Source: Candidatus Bathyarchaeota archaeon (GTDB lineage: Archaea > Thermoproteota > Bathyarchaeia > Bathyarchaeales > DTEX01). From it: a DNA stretch of 64,000 nt. Positions 51,577-60,001 of this stretch are shown piece after piece. The notes below the pieces were generated by a model. The model had not been told where the DNA came from and did no database searches. It saw only the letters and a list, made by a program, of their open reading frames with translations. Each line of letters opens with the position of its first letter. Position 1 is the first letter of the stretch. Made by a program: the position numbers and the translations under genes. The stretch spans positions 124,001 through 188,000 of the forward strand of contig JAGTQE010000001.1 in assembly GCA_018396635.1 (NCBI GenBank), in the 5' to 3' direction.

Positions 51577-51769
51577 ATATTAAGCCCCCTACTCAACAGC
51601 ATTTTAAATCGAGATTTCAGAACAAATACTTTAAACAGATAATAGCCCCCACGCTTTAATGCATCACTAAAAACATTAATTAAAATATAAACTTTACTGA
51701 AAAAGGTGGGAGGAACATAAGATTTAATTTCATCTTGCCATATAATACCTCTACTTTGAGGTATGGGGG

Positions 51770-52447
51770 TTGCTCTCGGAAAAAACAGAGAGACTGAAGC
51801 TTGGCAGCGTAATCGTCATCTTTGATAGGGATTCAGGAACCTCCTTCTTTCAGGATCTGAGAGTATACGGGAATTTGCTTGATGATGCAGAGTGGCTGCT
51901 TGAGAGAACGCCCCAAAGGTCTTGGGGCATTATAATTAGACCTATAATGGATGATGAAAAGTATGGTTTATGGATAGGCGAATATGGTCCGCATACTAAC
52001 CGAGTAATCTCTGAGGAAATGTCCTTTGATAAAGGATCTTCAGTTTTAAGTAAAGTTCTCTTTAGATATGCGGAGCATGGAATTGATGAGTCGAAGGTAA
52101 GAAGGGTTATAACCATAGATACTTGTAAAAGAAAGATTAGGGACAGCAGAATTATTCAGAAATTTAAATATTACCGCTGTCCAGAAGATAGATTTTACAA
52201 GAGCTGTAAGCGTGTTGAAGAAATATATAAGGCAGTAAAAGATAAATATGGGTCCGAAGCAAAAGTCCAATACTCCCGTATATTGGACATAATATTGAAT
52301 GTGGAGCCGTGTGAAGATGCACTCATATGTCCATTTCTATCACTTCCAAACCCACTTGAAAGGATTATTAATTTAAATAAAGCTTTGAGGAGTCGAAAGA
52401 TTGGGGAGATAAAAATTGTCAATGGCGGCCTAATACAGATAACTTAG
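51770..52447 (+). CDS. Hypothetical protein
   Basis: A 225-residue protein I do not recognise. Two pieces stand out: an N-terminal beta/alpha region (GSVIVIFDRDSGTSFFQDL, SWGIIIRPIMDD) and a cysteine-containing middle (TIDTCKRKI, YYRCPEDRFYKSCKRVEEIY) with a later pair in EPCEDALICPF. Six cysteines in all could bind a metal or cluster. No membrane segment. The TTG start follows a GGGG run. It overlaps the convergent Mut7-C gene by four bases. Confidence 0.65.
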   Translation: MLSEKTERLKLGSVIVIFDRDSGTSFFQDLRVYGNLLDDAEWLLERTPQRSWGIIIRPIMDDEKYGLWIGEYGPHTNRVISEEMSFDKGSSVLSKVLFRYAEHGIDESKVRRVITIDTCKRKIRDSRIIQKFKYYRCPEDRFYKSCKRVEEIYKAVKDKYGSEAKVQYSRILDIILNVEPCEDALICPFLSLPNPLERIINLNKALRSRKIGEIKIVNGGLIQIT

Positions 52448-52926
52448 CCAACCATTTGTTGCGCCAGCCGCCTAGCCTGATTTAAAATACTATTTATTCT
52501 TTTCCAGTGAGCCCCCTTCCAGTAAACTTGCCCGCATCCAACGCAGATCCAAAATTCATTATATGTTTTATAGGTTGACTCTGGGACTTTTTCTTTAATC
52601 TCCCTCTTATCAACCGGCCTTATATTAGAATTACATTTTGGGCAACGTGATCTCTCAATATCTATTTCAAGATTGATGCCAAGAAGTCTTGAGAGATTGG
52701 CCAGCCTCTCAACATGCGTTTTCCCTTCAACAAAGATTGCTTTAACACCATAGGCGTTCGCCTTCCTAAAAAATTGATAGTCTCTAGTTAATATGATTCG
52801 CTTCTCTTGAGAAGCTATCTTCAGAATCTCATCATCGCTTAAATTATTGAAATATTTCGTATCGAGACCCAGCATCCTAAGCCATCTAGCTAACCTGCCA
52901 AGCATACTGTCTACAGCTATCTCCAA
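52444..52926 (-). CDS. Mut7-C RNase-domain protein with zinc ribbon
   Basis: A 160-residue Mut7-C (DUF82) protein, a PIN-like RNase. The PIN fold runs VDSMLGRLARWLRMLGLDT, SDDEILKIASQEKRIILTRD (acidic residues for metal) and ends with a zinc ribbon CPKC ... CVGCGQVYWKGAHW. Archaeal members are thought to act in RNA decay or processing. It lies last in the block mbf1-hflX-trm56-tfe-HD-CBS-pyrC, 21 bases after pyrC. TTG start. Confidence 0.9.
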   Translation of the reverse strand: MEIAVDSMLGRLARWLRMLGLDTKYFNNLSDDEILKIASQEKRIILTRDYQFFRKANAYGVKAIFVEGKTHVERLANLSRLLGINLEIDIERSRCPKCNSNIRPVDKREIKEKVPESTYKTYNEFWICVGCGQVYWKGAHWKRINSILNQARRLAQQMVG

Positions 52927-52947
52927 GGCTTTAACCTCTAACGAACT

Positions 52948-54285
52948 TTAATTTACGATTATTTTTCCATGTCCAGGTTTCACTACTATTTCACATTCAT
53001 CCATAGATAAAACACCATTAACAAACGTTTTTACTGGTTTACCCTTCACAACCCATCCCTCAAAAGGTGAGAATTTAGCCTTAGAATAAAACTCTGATGG
53101 GTCTATAACCCACTCCCGCTTAATATCAACCACAACGAGGTCCGCATACGCACCCTCCCTTATTACACCCCTATCTTTCAGCCTAAATATTTTAGATGGC
53201 TTCTCTGCAAGCACCTTAACAATAGTTTGAATTGAAATCTGGCCCCTATTAAACATTGTCAGCATCAACGGTAGCATTGTTTCAAGCCCAACCATGCCAG
53301 CCGAGATATCCCAGACTGAGGAGCCCTCCTTCTCCTTAAGCGTGTGCGGTGCATGATCGGATGCCACTATGTCAATTAAGCCTTCTTTAAGGGCTCGCTG
53401 AAGATACAACACATCTTCGCGGGATCTAAGGGGTGGGTTTATCAGCGCTATGCTACCGACTTTATCCACGTACTCCTCTGATAGTAGAAGGTGATGTGGT
53501 GTAACTTCACATGATACTGGCAAGCCGCTACTTTTAGCTTTACTTATGATTCTCAGCCCATCAGCCGTGCTGACATGGCATACATGTACATGCGCGCAGG
53601 ATTCCCTTGCTAATTTCATCGCCCGTCTAATACCCCTAACCTCAACCTCAGGGGAGTGCGCTTCGGAAAATGCATACAGATCATCCCTGCCCTCCAACCT
53701 CAGACTCTTAATATTTTCCTGCAGAAGGAGACCATCTTCAGCATGCACTGCTATCGGAAGATTACTTTTTGCAGCTTCCATAAACGCCTCAATTACAGAT
53801 TTCTCATTATTTGGGTCTAATCCGCCGACAGTATGGGATAGAAATATCTTAAATGCTTTCGCACCTGCGTTAGCTATCCTCCTTATCTCGCTTATCTCCC
53901 TTGGAAAGGCTGAGTAGAAGGCTACGTTAACAACTATCCTCCTGGAGGCTAAATCCATTCGCTCCTTTAATGCTGCTGAGGTCATCGTCACAGGCTTGTT
54001 GTTCGGCATATCGATGACAAGCGTTACACCACCATTAGCCGCAGCACATGTTCCAGTGTAGAAATCTTCCTTATAGGAGAGCTCCTGGTCTCTCAAATGG
54101 ACGTGGACGTCTATAACTCCTGGAAGGACTAGCATACCATTTAAGTCCATCTTCTCTGACGCGCTTGGAAGGTTGCTCTCCTTAGCAACTTTAAAGATTC
54201 TTCCATCTTCAATAGCTAGCCCAGCCTCCACTATACCACTAGGCAAGTATATCTTAGCATCCCTTAAAACCAAGTCAACCGTCAA
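52948..54285 (-). CDS. pyrC: Dihydroorotase
   Basis: Cyclises carbamoyl-aspartate to dihydroorotate in pyrimidine synthesis. 445 residues of the class I (allantoinase-like) amidohydrolase type. Metal ligands are in VIDVHVHLRDQE (HxH near residue 61), SHTVGG-containing KIFLSH (the lysine-containing region), HAEDG, HVCHVSTADG and the catalytic DIVASDHAPHT. C-terminal SPFEGWVVKGKP as in PyrC. Confused relatives are allantoinases and hydantoinases, but the HLRDQ and SDHAPHT motifs fit PyrC. Downstream of the CBS gene (58-base gap). Confidence 0.92.
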   Translation of the reverse strand: MTVDLVLRDAKIYLPSGIVEAGLAIEDGRIFKVAKESNLPSASEKMDLNGMLVLPGVIDVHVHLRDQELSYKEDFYTGTCAAANGGVTLVIDMPNNKPVTMTSAALKERMDLASRRIVVNVAFYSAFPREISEIRRIANAGAKAFKIFLSHTVGGLDPNNEKSVIEAFMEAAKSNLPIAVHAEDGLLLQENIKSLRLEGRDDLYAFSEAHSPEVEVRGIRRAMKLARESCAHVHVCHVSTADGLRIISKAKSSGLPVSCEVTPHHLLLSEEYVDKVGSIALINPPLRSREDVLYLQRALKEGLIDIVASDHAPHTLKEKEGSSVWDISAGMVGLETMLPLMLTMFNRGQISIQTIVKVLAEKPSKIFRLKDRGVIREGAYADLVVVDIKREWVIDPSEFYSKAKFSPFEGWVVKGKPVKTFVNGVLSMDECEIVVKPGHGKIIVN

Positions 54286-54342
54286 ATATTATCGCCTTCT
54301 CTTTTCAGACGGCATACAACCTTTAATAGTTAGGGTATCAAG

Positions 54343-54918
54343 TTAATGCTCCGCCCGCATTCTCTCCGCGTAACAGTCCTCGCATAGATATACTCCATCA
54401 GCCTCTCGAAGATTATCTGACCAGGATCCGCAGTTATCACAATAGCCAGCCAGTGGCGGGCTCTCCTCGATCTCCTCGCTAGCTGATATCTTCGCCTTCT
54501 CCTGAATTATTTCGATCAGCTCAGGTGTCACGGCCAATATATCTTTGCTGGAGATTATTCCAACGAGGCGCCCCTTATACATGACTGCCAGCCTTCGAAT
54601 ATTGTGGCGGTTCATCTCTTTAGCAGCTTCACTTATCGTTTTATCCGCATCTATGGTTATTAATGGCGTGCTCATTATCTCTCTCGCTGTAACTTTACTT
54701 GGCTGTATGTCTTCAGCAACAACTCTTGTAATCAAATCCCTTTCAGTTATAATACCTATAGGTTTCTCATCAGCCGTGCTCACAATTACGCACCCAATAT
54801 TATTGTCCCTCATTAGCCTAGCAGCCTCATCCGCCCTCGAATCCTCCCTAACAGTTATGACGGGGCTAGTCATAATATCTTTAACAAGAATTCTCGATCT
54901 TATCTCAAAGCCCGCCAT
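54343..54918 (-). CDS. CBS-domain pair protein with C-terminal zinc ribbon
   Basis: About 191 residues: two CBS domains (LVKDIMTSPVITVRED, IGIITERDLITRV; then TAREIMSTPLITID, RLAVMYKGRLVGIISSKDIL) that bind adenine nucleotides, followed by a zinc ribbon (CDNCGSW ... CEDCYAERM). Such proteins are energy sensors in archaea. I chose the ATG at 54918 with GAGAGG nine bases upstream; a GTG at 54987 would add 23 residues of no recognisable type. The gene follows the HD-domain gene and precedes pyrC. Confidence 0.88.
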   Translation of the reverse strand: MAGFEIRSRILVKDIMTSPVITVREDSRADEAARLMRDNNIGCVIVSTADEKPIGIITERDLITRVVAEDIQPSKVTAREIMSTPLITIDADKTISEAAKEMNRHNIRRLAVMYKGRLVGIISSKDILAVTPELIEIIQEKAKISASEEIEESPPLAGYCDNCGSWSDNLREADGVYLCEDCYAERMRAEH

Positions 54919-54995
54919 AAGTCTTTTCCTCTCCAACATGAGAAAAGAATTAATATTATTTAGGCTTTTTGATCTAATAACCACCAAAAATTATG

Positions 54996-55541
54996 TTAGG
55001 ATGTCTTAACGAAAACTCCGCAAATTCTCGATATTTCATCATGAAGTCTCTTAATCCTTTCTATTGCCGGATGATCCTTCCCCAGCTCGCTTTTAAACCT
55101 CTTTATAGTCTCTTCAATTGAGATAATTTTCGACCCCTCAACTAACTTATCAGCATAGGCAACTATTTTCTCTTCTATAGTTTCGGGAATATAGCTCTTA
55201 TTCGGCCAACCAAGTTCCAACGCCTCTTCAGCCGAGATCCCCCCACCTGCATGGCGCTCTATAATACGTACGACCTGCTCCGGTAGATTTAGTGAGCGTG
55301 CTATCTCGGCACCAACCACAACATGGTGGACGCTATGGGTCCTTGACCTACCTATATCGTGTAGAAGACCACCAATGTGTACAAGGTTAATGTCAACTGC
55401 TACTCCATTCCTCAAGCATCTTTTAGATATTTCGACCGCAAGGTTAGCGACCGCCTCACAGTGCCTTATAACATCCTCTGAGCAACCAACCTCCCTGAGA
55501 ATTTTAAGAGCCTCTTCGGGTGAGGGTAATTCTCTACTCAT
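54996..55541 (-). CDS. HD-domain phosphohydrolase (TIGR00295 type)
   Basis: A 181-residue metal-dependent HD-superfamily hydrolase. The metal motifs are RHCEAVANLAVEI (His near residue 27), GGLLHDIGRSRTHS (HD near 62) and a HHVVVGAEIARSL pair, with IERHAGGG later. Members of this family are conserved in archaea but their substrate is not established, probably a nucleotide. It overlaps the tfe gene by eight bases, so it is translationally coupled to transcription factor E. Confidence 0.9.
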   Translation of the reverse strand: MSRELPSPEEALKILREVGCSEDVIRHCEAVANLAVEISKRCLRNGVAVDINLVHIGGLLHDIGRSRTHSVHHVVVGAEIARSLNLPEQVVRIIERHAGGGISAEEALELGWPNKSYIPETIEEKIVAYADKLVEGSKIISIEETIKRFKSELGKDHPAIERIKRLHDEISRICGVFVKTS

Positions 55542-56046
55542 TCCTTAATTCACTTCTGATACGCTCAATCTTTTTTGAGAGGGCCTCAATTATCTTACTA
55601 TTATCGTAGTGGACTAATGGTTTATGACATACTGGGCACCTAAATATATTTTCGGTGGCTTCTTCAAAAGTCATGCGCCTACATCCAGGCGTATAGCAGT
55701 AATAAAAGTCATTGTTTTTCTCATAGCTTAGCCTAATCTCCAGCTTCTCAAGTATCCGCTTCTTCTGGCTTATTATAAAACCCTCAACTTGATCCATTTG
55801 AACCCTCCAGTGAAATATGAACCAGCCAGTGTCCTTGTCTCTCGTCCGCCTAAGCCCCACTATTGAGTGCTCATAAAGTTTATAGAGGATTTTCCGAACA
55901 TTGTTAATCTTGACCCCTGTCTTCGCGACTATCTCTTCCTCAGTCATCTCATCGTTTTGACTGAGAACTTCAATTATTTTAACAGCCTCTTCTCCACCAA
56001 TTATTCGAGCAACCTTAACTAAGGTGTCATAGGTGATCAATGGCAT
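55534..56046 (-). CDS. tfe: Transcription factor E (TFE alpha)
   Basis: Archaeal homologue of the TFIIE alpha subunit, stimulating promoter opening and open-complex stability with TBP, TFB and RNA polymerase. About 170 residues. The N-terminal winged helix is EMTEEEIVAKTGVKINNVRKILYKLYEHSIV with a wing (DTGWFIFHWRV), a helical linker follows, and the zinc ribbon is CYTPGCRRM ... CPVC near residues 115-140. I chose the ATG at 56046; a GTG at 56058 is open. Overlaps the HD gene by eight bases; follows trm56. Confidence 0.95.
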   Translation of the reverse strand: MPLITYDTLVKVARIIGGEEAVKIIEVLSQNDEMTEEEIVAKTGVKINNVRKILYKLYEHSIVGLRRTRDKDTGWFIFHWRVQMDQVEGFIISQKKRILEKLEIRLSYEKNNDFYYCYTPGCRRMTFEEATENIFRCPVCHKPLVHYDNSKIIEALSKKIERIRSELRNE

Positions 56047-56127
56047 TGTGGACCGCACTCAATAAAATATTACTGCTTTACAAAACTTAAATTAATCGGA
56101 AAGTTGACGCTGTTTTTCAAGGCTGAC

Positions 56128-56676
56128 TTAACTCAGCCTTATTACCCTCTTACCCCTAGCCTGTGGGATAATTTTAATCTTGGCATTCTCAAACTCCCTT
56201 TTAAGCTCCGCGCCCATATAGAGTTCATGCAGGAAAACGCTTAGCGCGCCGACTTCTGAATGTGGCTGTAGCGTTACTGAAACATTCCAGTCTGCAATTT
56301 CGAAAATGAACCTTGGAACCTTCTCGCTGCCAACAACAATAAGCTTGTTTTTCTTCGATCCTCTTATGTCGTCTATGACTTCATCTAAGGGAAGCCCATA
56401 CATTGTGAGATGTATGACTTCGCCCCCGCCTTTCCGCCACTCCTCTATCTTCCTTACCCAATCTCTAACGTACTCAACGTTGAATGAGCCGCCCCACCTC
56501 TCGACCACCTTCCTAACGCTCTCCTCAACCTTATCATCCCTTTGACCACTATAGAATGCTCCATGAGCACCAAATGCCCTAGCTACGAGAAAAACGTGGG
56601 TTGTAATCCGCTTATCCCTTTCTATCCTGTGGCCAAGCCTAAGGACGAATACCTTCCACTGCTCATAAGAGCTCAA
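56128..56676 (-). CDS. trm56: tRNA (cytidine(56)-2'-O)-methyltransferase
   Basis: SPOUT-family methyltransferase that modifies C56 in the T-loop of archaeal tRNAs. About 182 residues. Signatures are VFVLRLGHRIERDKRITTHVFLVARAFGAHG, HLTMYGLPLDEV, the knot region VVGSEKVPRFIFE and WNVSVTLQPHSEVGALSVFLHEL. I chose the TTG at 56676, preceded by GGTGG, giving a 14-base overlap with hflX; earlier TTG/GTG codons up to 56697 are open. Downstream of hflX, upstream of tfe. Confidence 0.93.
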   Translation of the reverse strand: MSSYEQWKVFVLRLGHRIERDKRITTHVFLVARAFGAHGAFYSGQRDDKVEESVRKVVERWGGSFNVEYVRDWVRKIEEWRKGGGEVIHLTMYGLPLDEVIDDIRGSKKNKLIVVGSEKVPRFIFEIADWNVSVTLQPHSEVGALSVFLHELYMGAELKREFENAKIKIIPQARGKRVIRLS

Positions 56677-57934
56677 ATTTGCCACCAACTCTCTCAACCT
56701 GACTTTTAATCTTGTCTATCAGGCTTACTGGTGCGCTGAATTGTATTTGAATCGAGTTATCACTGTATTCTATTTTATGGACGTTCATATTTTCAAAGAT
56801 TCGGGAAAGGAATGATAGCGAGTTCTGGCTGATCGGTAATATAGAGGATATGGCTACATATTTTCCCAGAATCTTCACGATCTCGCCTTTGAGGAGATCA
56901 AGGTTGATGCCGTAGAGGGCTGAGATTGGGATGAAGGTTAGATTAAATGTTCCCTTTAACTTCTCAATCTTCTCCTGTAATTCCTCACTTGATATTAAGT
57001 CGATTTTATTTAGTGCCACAATTATTGGCGTTTCTAGGACACCTATCTCCCTTATGGTTTCTAGAGAGGCTATGAGTTTCCTCAAGATCTCACTTATAGG
57101 TTCACTTACATCAACAACAAGAAGAATTAAGTCAGAGAAGATCGTCTCCTCAAGGGTTGAGTGAAAAGCCTCTATTAAAGTTATCGGAAGACGATCTATG
57201 AAGCCAACCGTGTCAGTTATGAAAACCTTTTCACCAAGTATCTCAGATAACCTTGTGGTTGTTGAAAGGGTTGTAAAGACTCCTGAATCTACTGGAACGC
57301 TCTCCTTTGTTAAGGCGTTAAAAAGAGTGCTCTTGCCGGAATTAGTGTATCCAGCCAACGATATGGATGGAAAACCCATCTCAGATCTGCGGGTGCGATG
57401 AATATTCCTAGTTCTTCTAATCTCCTTTAGCTTCTCCTGAATCTTGTTAACTCTTCTCTTAATAGCCTCGTAGTAAACGTCAGCCTCATATTTACCTAAG
57501 CCATGAAAACCCGGCTGCTCACCCATCTTGGCGAGCTTAACCTTCTCTCTAGCATTAGCCATCTCATATCTTAATTTTGCTAGCTCAATTTGTAATTTAG
57601 CTTCCCTTGTCGAAGCTCTTCTAACAAATATTTCAAGTATTAACTGTAGGCGGTCTATAACCTCAACTCCTGTCAGCTTGGCAAGATTGTATATCTGCAC
57701 TATTTTCAACTCATTTCCAAAAATCACCTTCTCAGCATTAAGATCCTTAACCATTTGCGCTAATTCCTTCGCCTTGCCAGCGCCTATATGATATCTAGGG
57801 TGAGGCGTCGATTTAACCTGCTCAACTGAGCCTACAACCTCATATCCAGCAGCCTCAGCTAACGCCTTAAGTTCCTCCATGCAGGATTTTTCGAGCGGCT
57901 CTCTCCGATACGCTATTATCGCTCTCGTCTTCAC
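56663..57934 (-). CDS. hflX: HflX-family ribosome-associated GTPase
   Basis: A 423-residue GTPase that binds 50S subunits or stalled ribosomes. The N-terminal HflX domain has KSTPHPRYHIGAGKAKEL, VIFGNELKIVQIYNLAK and a helical hairpin region with MANAREKVKLAKMGEQPGFHGLGKYEADV. The GTP-binding domain shows GYTNSGKSTLFNAL (P-loop near residue 200), DTVGFIDRLP, LNKIDLI and ISALYG. Normal length. Second gene in the block after mbf1 (14-base gap); its 3' end overlaps trm56. Confidence 0.95.
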   Translation of the reverse strand: MKTRAIIAYRREPLEKSCMEELKALAEAAGYEVVGSVEQVKSTPHPRYHIGAGKAKELAQMVKDLNAEKVIFGNELKIVQIYNLAKLTGVEVIDRLQLILEIFVRRASTREAKLQIELAKLRYEMANAREKVKLAKMGEQPGFHGLGKYEADVYYEAIKRRVNKIQEKLKEIRRTRNIHRTRRSEMGFPSISLAGYTNSGKSTLFNALTKESVPVDSGVFTTLSTTTRLSEILGEKVFITDTVGFIDRLPITLIEAFHSTLEETIFSDLILLVVDVSEPISEILRKLIASLETIREIGVLETPIIVALNKIDLISSEELQEKIEKLKGTFNLTFIPISALYGINLDLLKGEIVKILGKYVAISSILPISQNSLSFLSRIFENMNVHKIEYSDNSIQIQFSAPVSLIDKIKSQVERVGGKFELL

Positions 57935-57948
57935 GTCCCCTTCCCTTT

Positions 57949-58491
57949 CTACTCATCAATCTTCAAATGAACTATTTCGCCTAAAGTAAGGTTTCTTTTA
58001 TCCTTAGAGCCTTTAGGCTTATCTAAGCTAGCGTCAAGCGAATGTTGTTTCACCAGTAATTTTATCTTTAATGCATGCTCTATCTTGGCCGCCAATCTTA
58101 TGTCTGGAACAATCTTTTCACTCTCAACTTTCCTCATTACGGACTCTTTCTCACCAATCTTTTTAGCCAGGTCCTCAATAGTTAAGCCGAGCTTCTCCCT
58201 AGCCCTCCTTATCATCTGGCCGAAGCCGTCAACTATCTCTATATTCTCCATGGTGCTTAAGTCTAAATCAGTCGATTCCAATACCGTAGACTTTGCAGGC
58301 TTAGATGTGGAAGCCAACGGACTCTTTCTCTCTTTAGGCTTAGGCTGAAACCTTTTTGATTCTGTAGGCTCCGGCAACCAGTAATCTGAGCCGAGCTTTG
58401 CGCAATCCTCACATGTAATCATTTTTGCTCCTTCAATGATTACCCTCTGGGGTTTCCTGAGGATCTCCCGACCACAGACCTCACACTGCAA
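57949..58491 (-). CDS. mbf1: Archaeal multiprotein bridging factor 1 (MBF1)
   Basis: A 180-residue protein with an N-terminal zinc ribbon (CEVCGREI ... CEDCAKLG) and a central linker rich in Lys, Pro and Ser. The HTH_3 (Xre-like) domain is at about residues 95-150: IRRAREKLGLTIEDLAKKIGEKESVMRKVESEKIVPDIRLAAKIEHAL. Archaeal MBF1 associates with ribosomes or transcription complexes. The TTG start lies at the head of a long minus-strand block. Divergent from the PUA-domain gene. Confidence 0.95.
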   Translation of the reverse strand: MQCEVCGREILRKPQRVIIEGAKMITCEDCAKLGSDYWLPEPTESKRFQPKPKERKSPLASTSKPAKSTVLESTDLDLSTMENIEIVDGFGQMIRRAREKLGLTIEDLAKKIGEKESVMRKVESEKIVPDIRLAAKIEHALKIKLLVKQHSLDASLDKPKGSKDKRNLTLGEIVHLKIDE

Positions 58492-58588
58492 CCTCTCAAC
58501 ACCCAGACATTATCTATTCTAAAAATTCGCATAGACTTAAATATTAGAGTTTACACTCTATTCTCTAATATCCTCGAAAGAGTTCTTT

Positions 58589-59065
58589 ATGTTTAGTAAA
58601 GAGTTCATTCTTGAGCGGATAAGGAAGATAGCCGACTATCAGTTTGGTAGGGGTATAGGAGAAAATCTATTTCCCGATGATGTTGAAATAATCTTCTCTA
58701 AGAGAACTGGCAGGATAAGGCATATTTATCTAAATAGCGTTCTCCTAGCAACCCTGAACCCAGTGACAGGACTATTCTCGCTGACAATTGAGGGGGCTAG
58801 AAGGGTCTTCTCATCAATGAGCGCTAAGCGCCTATGGGTTAAGATTAGCAGTGATGCCGTGCAGTTTGTTGAGAGGGGAGGAGATGTCTTCGCTAAACAT
58901 GTGATCGACTCAGACGATGAGATTCGCCCGGGAGAGGAGGTCATAATTATAAGCGATTGTGGGGAGATAGTTGCTGTCGGTAGGGCGGTTCTCTCCGGAA
59001 CGGAGATGAGGGCTTTCAAGAGGGGGGTTGCGGTGAAGGTTCGTAGAGGTAGAAGCGAAAAGTAA
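58589..59065 (+). CDS. PUA-domain RNA-binding protein
   Basis: A 158-residue protein. The N-terminal region (IRKIADYQFGRGIGENLF onward) is a pre-PUA domain, and the PUA domain begins near residue 77 (RLWVKISSDAVQFVERGGDVFAKHVIDSDDEIRPGEEVII) and ends AVGRAVLSGTEM. Such pre-PUA/PUA proteins bind structured RNA in archaea, resembling Nip7 or archaeosine transglycosylase accessory domains, and could act in rRNA or tRNA maturation. No catalytic domain is seen. Followed by the NAC gene 48 bases downstream. Confidence 0.88.
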   Translation: MFSKEFILERIRKIADYQFGRGIGENLFPDDVEIIFSKRTGRIRHIYLNSVLLATLNPVTGLFSLTIEGARRVFSSMSAKRLWVKISSDAVQFVERGGDVFAKHVIDSDDEIRPGEEVIIISDCGEIVAVGRAVLSGTEMRAFKRGVAVKVRRGRSEK

Positions 59066-59113
59066 AAAGGTGCAAGAGACAAATATTATAGGTGATTTGC
59101 GAGGTTTAATGCT

Positions 59114-59455
59114 ATGCGCAAAATAAGCCCACGAGAAGCTAAAAGGCTCATGCAGCGTATGGGTTTAAATATGACAACGCTTGATGTAAGTGAGGTGATT
59201 CTGAAGGCTTGTGACAAGGAGATAATAATTGAGAACCCTGAAGTTACTGTTTTAGATGTCCAGGGACAGAAGATATTTCAGGTGATGGGCGGGAAAATAT
59301 TTGAGAGAACAGTTAAGAGGAAGGTTACCATCCCTGAGGAGGATGTGCTCCTAGTCGCACAGCAGGCAAACGTGAGCCTTGAGGAGGCGAGGGCGGCTCT
59401 CGAGCAGACTAACGGCGATCTGGCGCAAGCCATACTGCTTCTAAGCCAGAGATAA
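59114..59455 (+). CDS. nac: Nascent polypeptide-associated complex (NAC) protein
   Basis: A 113-residue archaeal NAC subunit that binds ribosomes and nascent chains at the tunnel exit, forming homodimers. The NAC domain begins MGLNMTTLDVSEVILKACD, has IIENPEVTVLDVQGQKIFQVMGG, and ends with a C-terminal UBA domain (VSLEEARAALEQTNGDLAQAILLL). Normal length. Same strand as and probably co-transcribed with the PUA gene. Confidence 0.96.
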   Translation: MRKISPREAKRLMQRMGLNMTTLDVSEVILKACDKEIIIENPEVTVLDVQGQKIFQVMGGKIFERTVKRKVTIPEEDVLLVAQQANVSLEEARAALEQTNGDLAQAILLLSQR

Positions 59456-59486
59456 ACTGTTTAATGTAGCCCATAATCAATTAAGC

Positions 59487-59873
59487 TCAGATTTTAAGCG
59501 ACTCAATGTAGTGCTTTATCTTAATATAGGCTTCTTCAGGCAGTTCAACACTCAAAGTTATCTTCTCGAAGGGACATAGATCATCTCCACGCCTATTCAT
59601 TATCTCTGGAACAAGTTTCTCATATTCAGCCCTTATATGATGCTTGGCCAGAGCACTCAGTCCACTCCTGCTCATGGTGACTGCGTAAACTTCCTTGGCG
59701 CGGAGATAGGCTAGAAGTAGGGCGGCTGCTCTACCGACAATTTTATCAGCCACGGAGGAATAATATGCTGCTTCGCCTAACCCTTCTATAGCCTCTATCA
59801 GCCCAGCTAAACCTTGAAGGCTTGACTTAAAAATTACCTTTCTGCCCTTAACTATTATTAGAGACAAATCCAT
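59487..59873 (-). CDS. DUF1893 family protein
   Basis: A 128-residue member of DUF1893, a conserved archaeal/bacterial family with a cytidine-deaminase-like fold but no known reaction. The sequence shows LIIVKGRKVIFKSSLQGLAGLIEA, VADKIVGRAAALLLAYLRAKEVYAVTMSRSGL and CPFEKITLSVE (the conserved Cys). Not linked to other genes: it is convergent with nac and divergent from the M24 peptidase. Confidence 0.85.
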   Translation of the reverse strand: MDLSLIIVKGRKVIFKSSLQGLAGLIEAIEGLGEAAYYSSVADKIVGRAAALLLAYLRAKEVYAVTMSRSGLSALAKHHIRAEYEKLVPEIMNRRGDDLCPFEKITLSVELPEEAYIKIKHYIESLKI

Positions 59874-60001
59874 CTCCCTTAACTTCTGTTTTGCGATCTC
59901 AAGATCTGGCGAGCCTAATGTCCCTCACCCATATACTTATAGTATTTTGGGAAAGATATAAGTTAGGGAGAAACAGCCAATAAGGGTGTTGGGAGGCTAA
60001 C

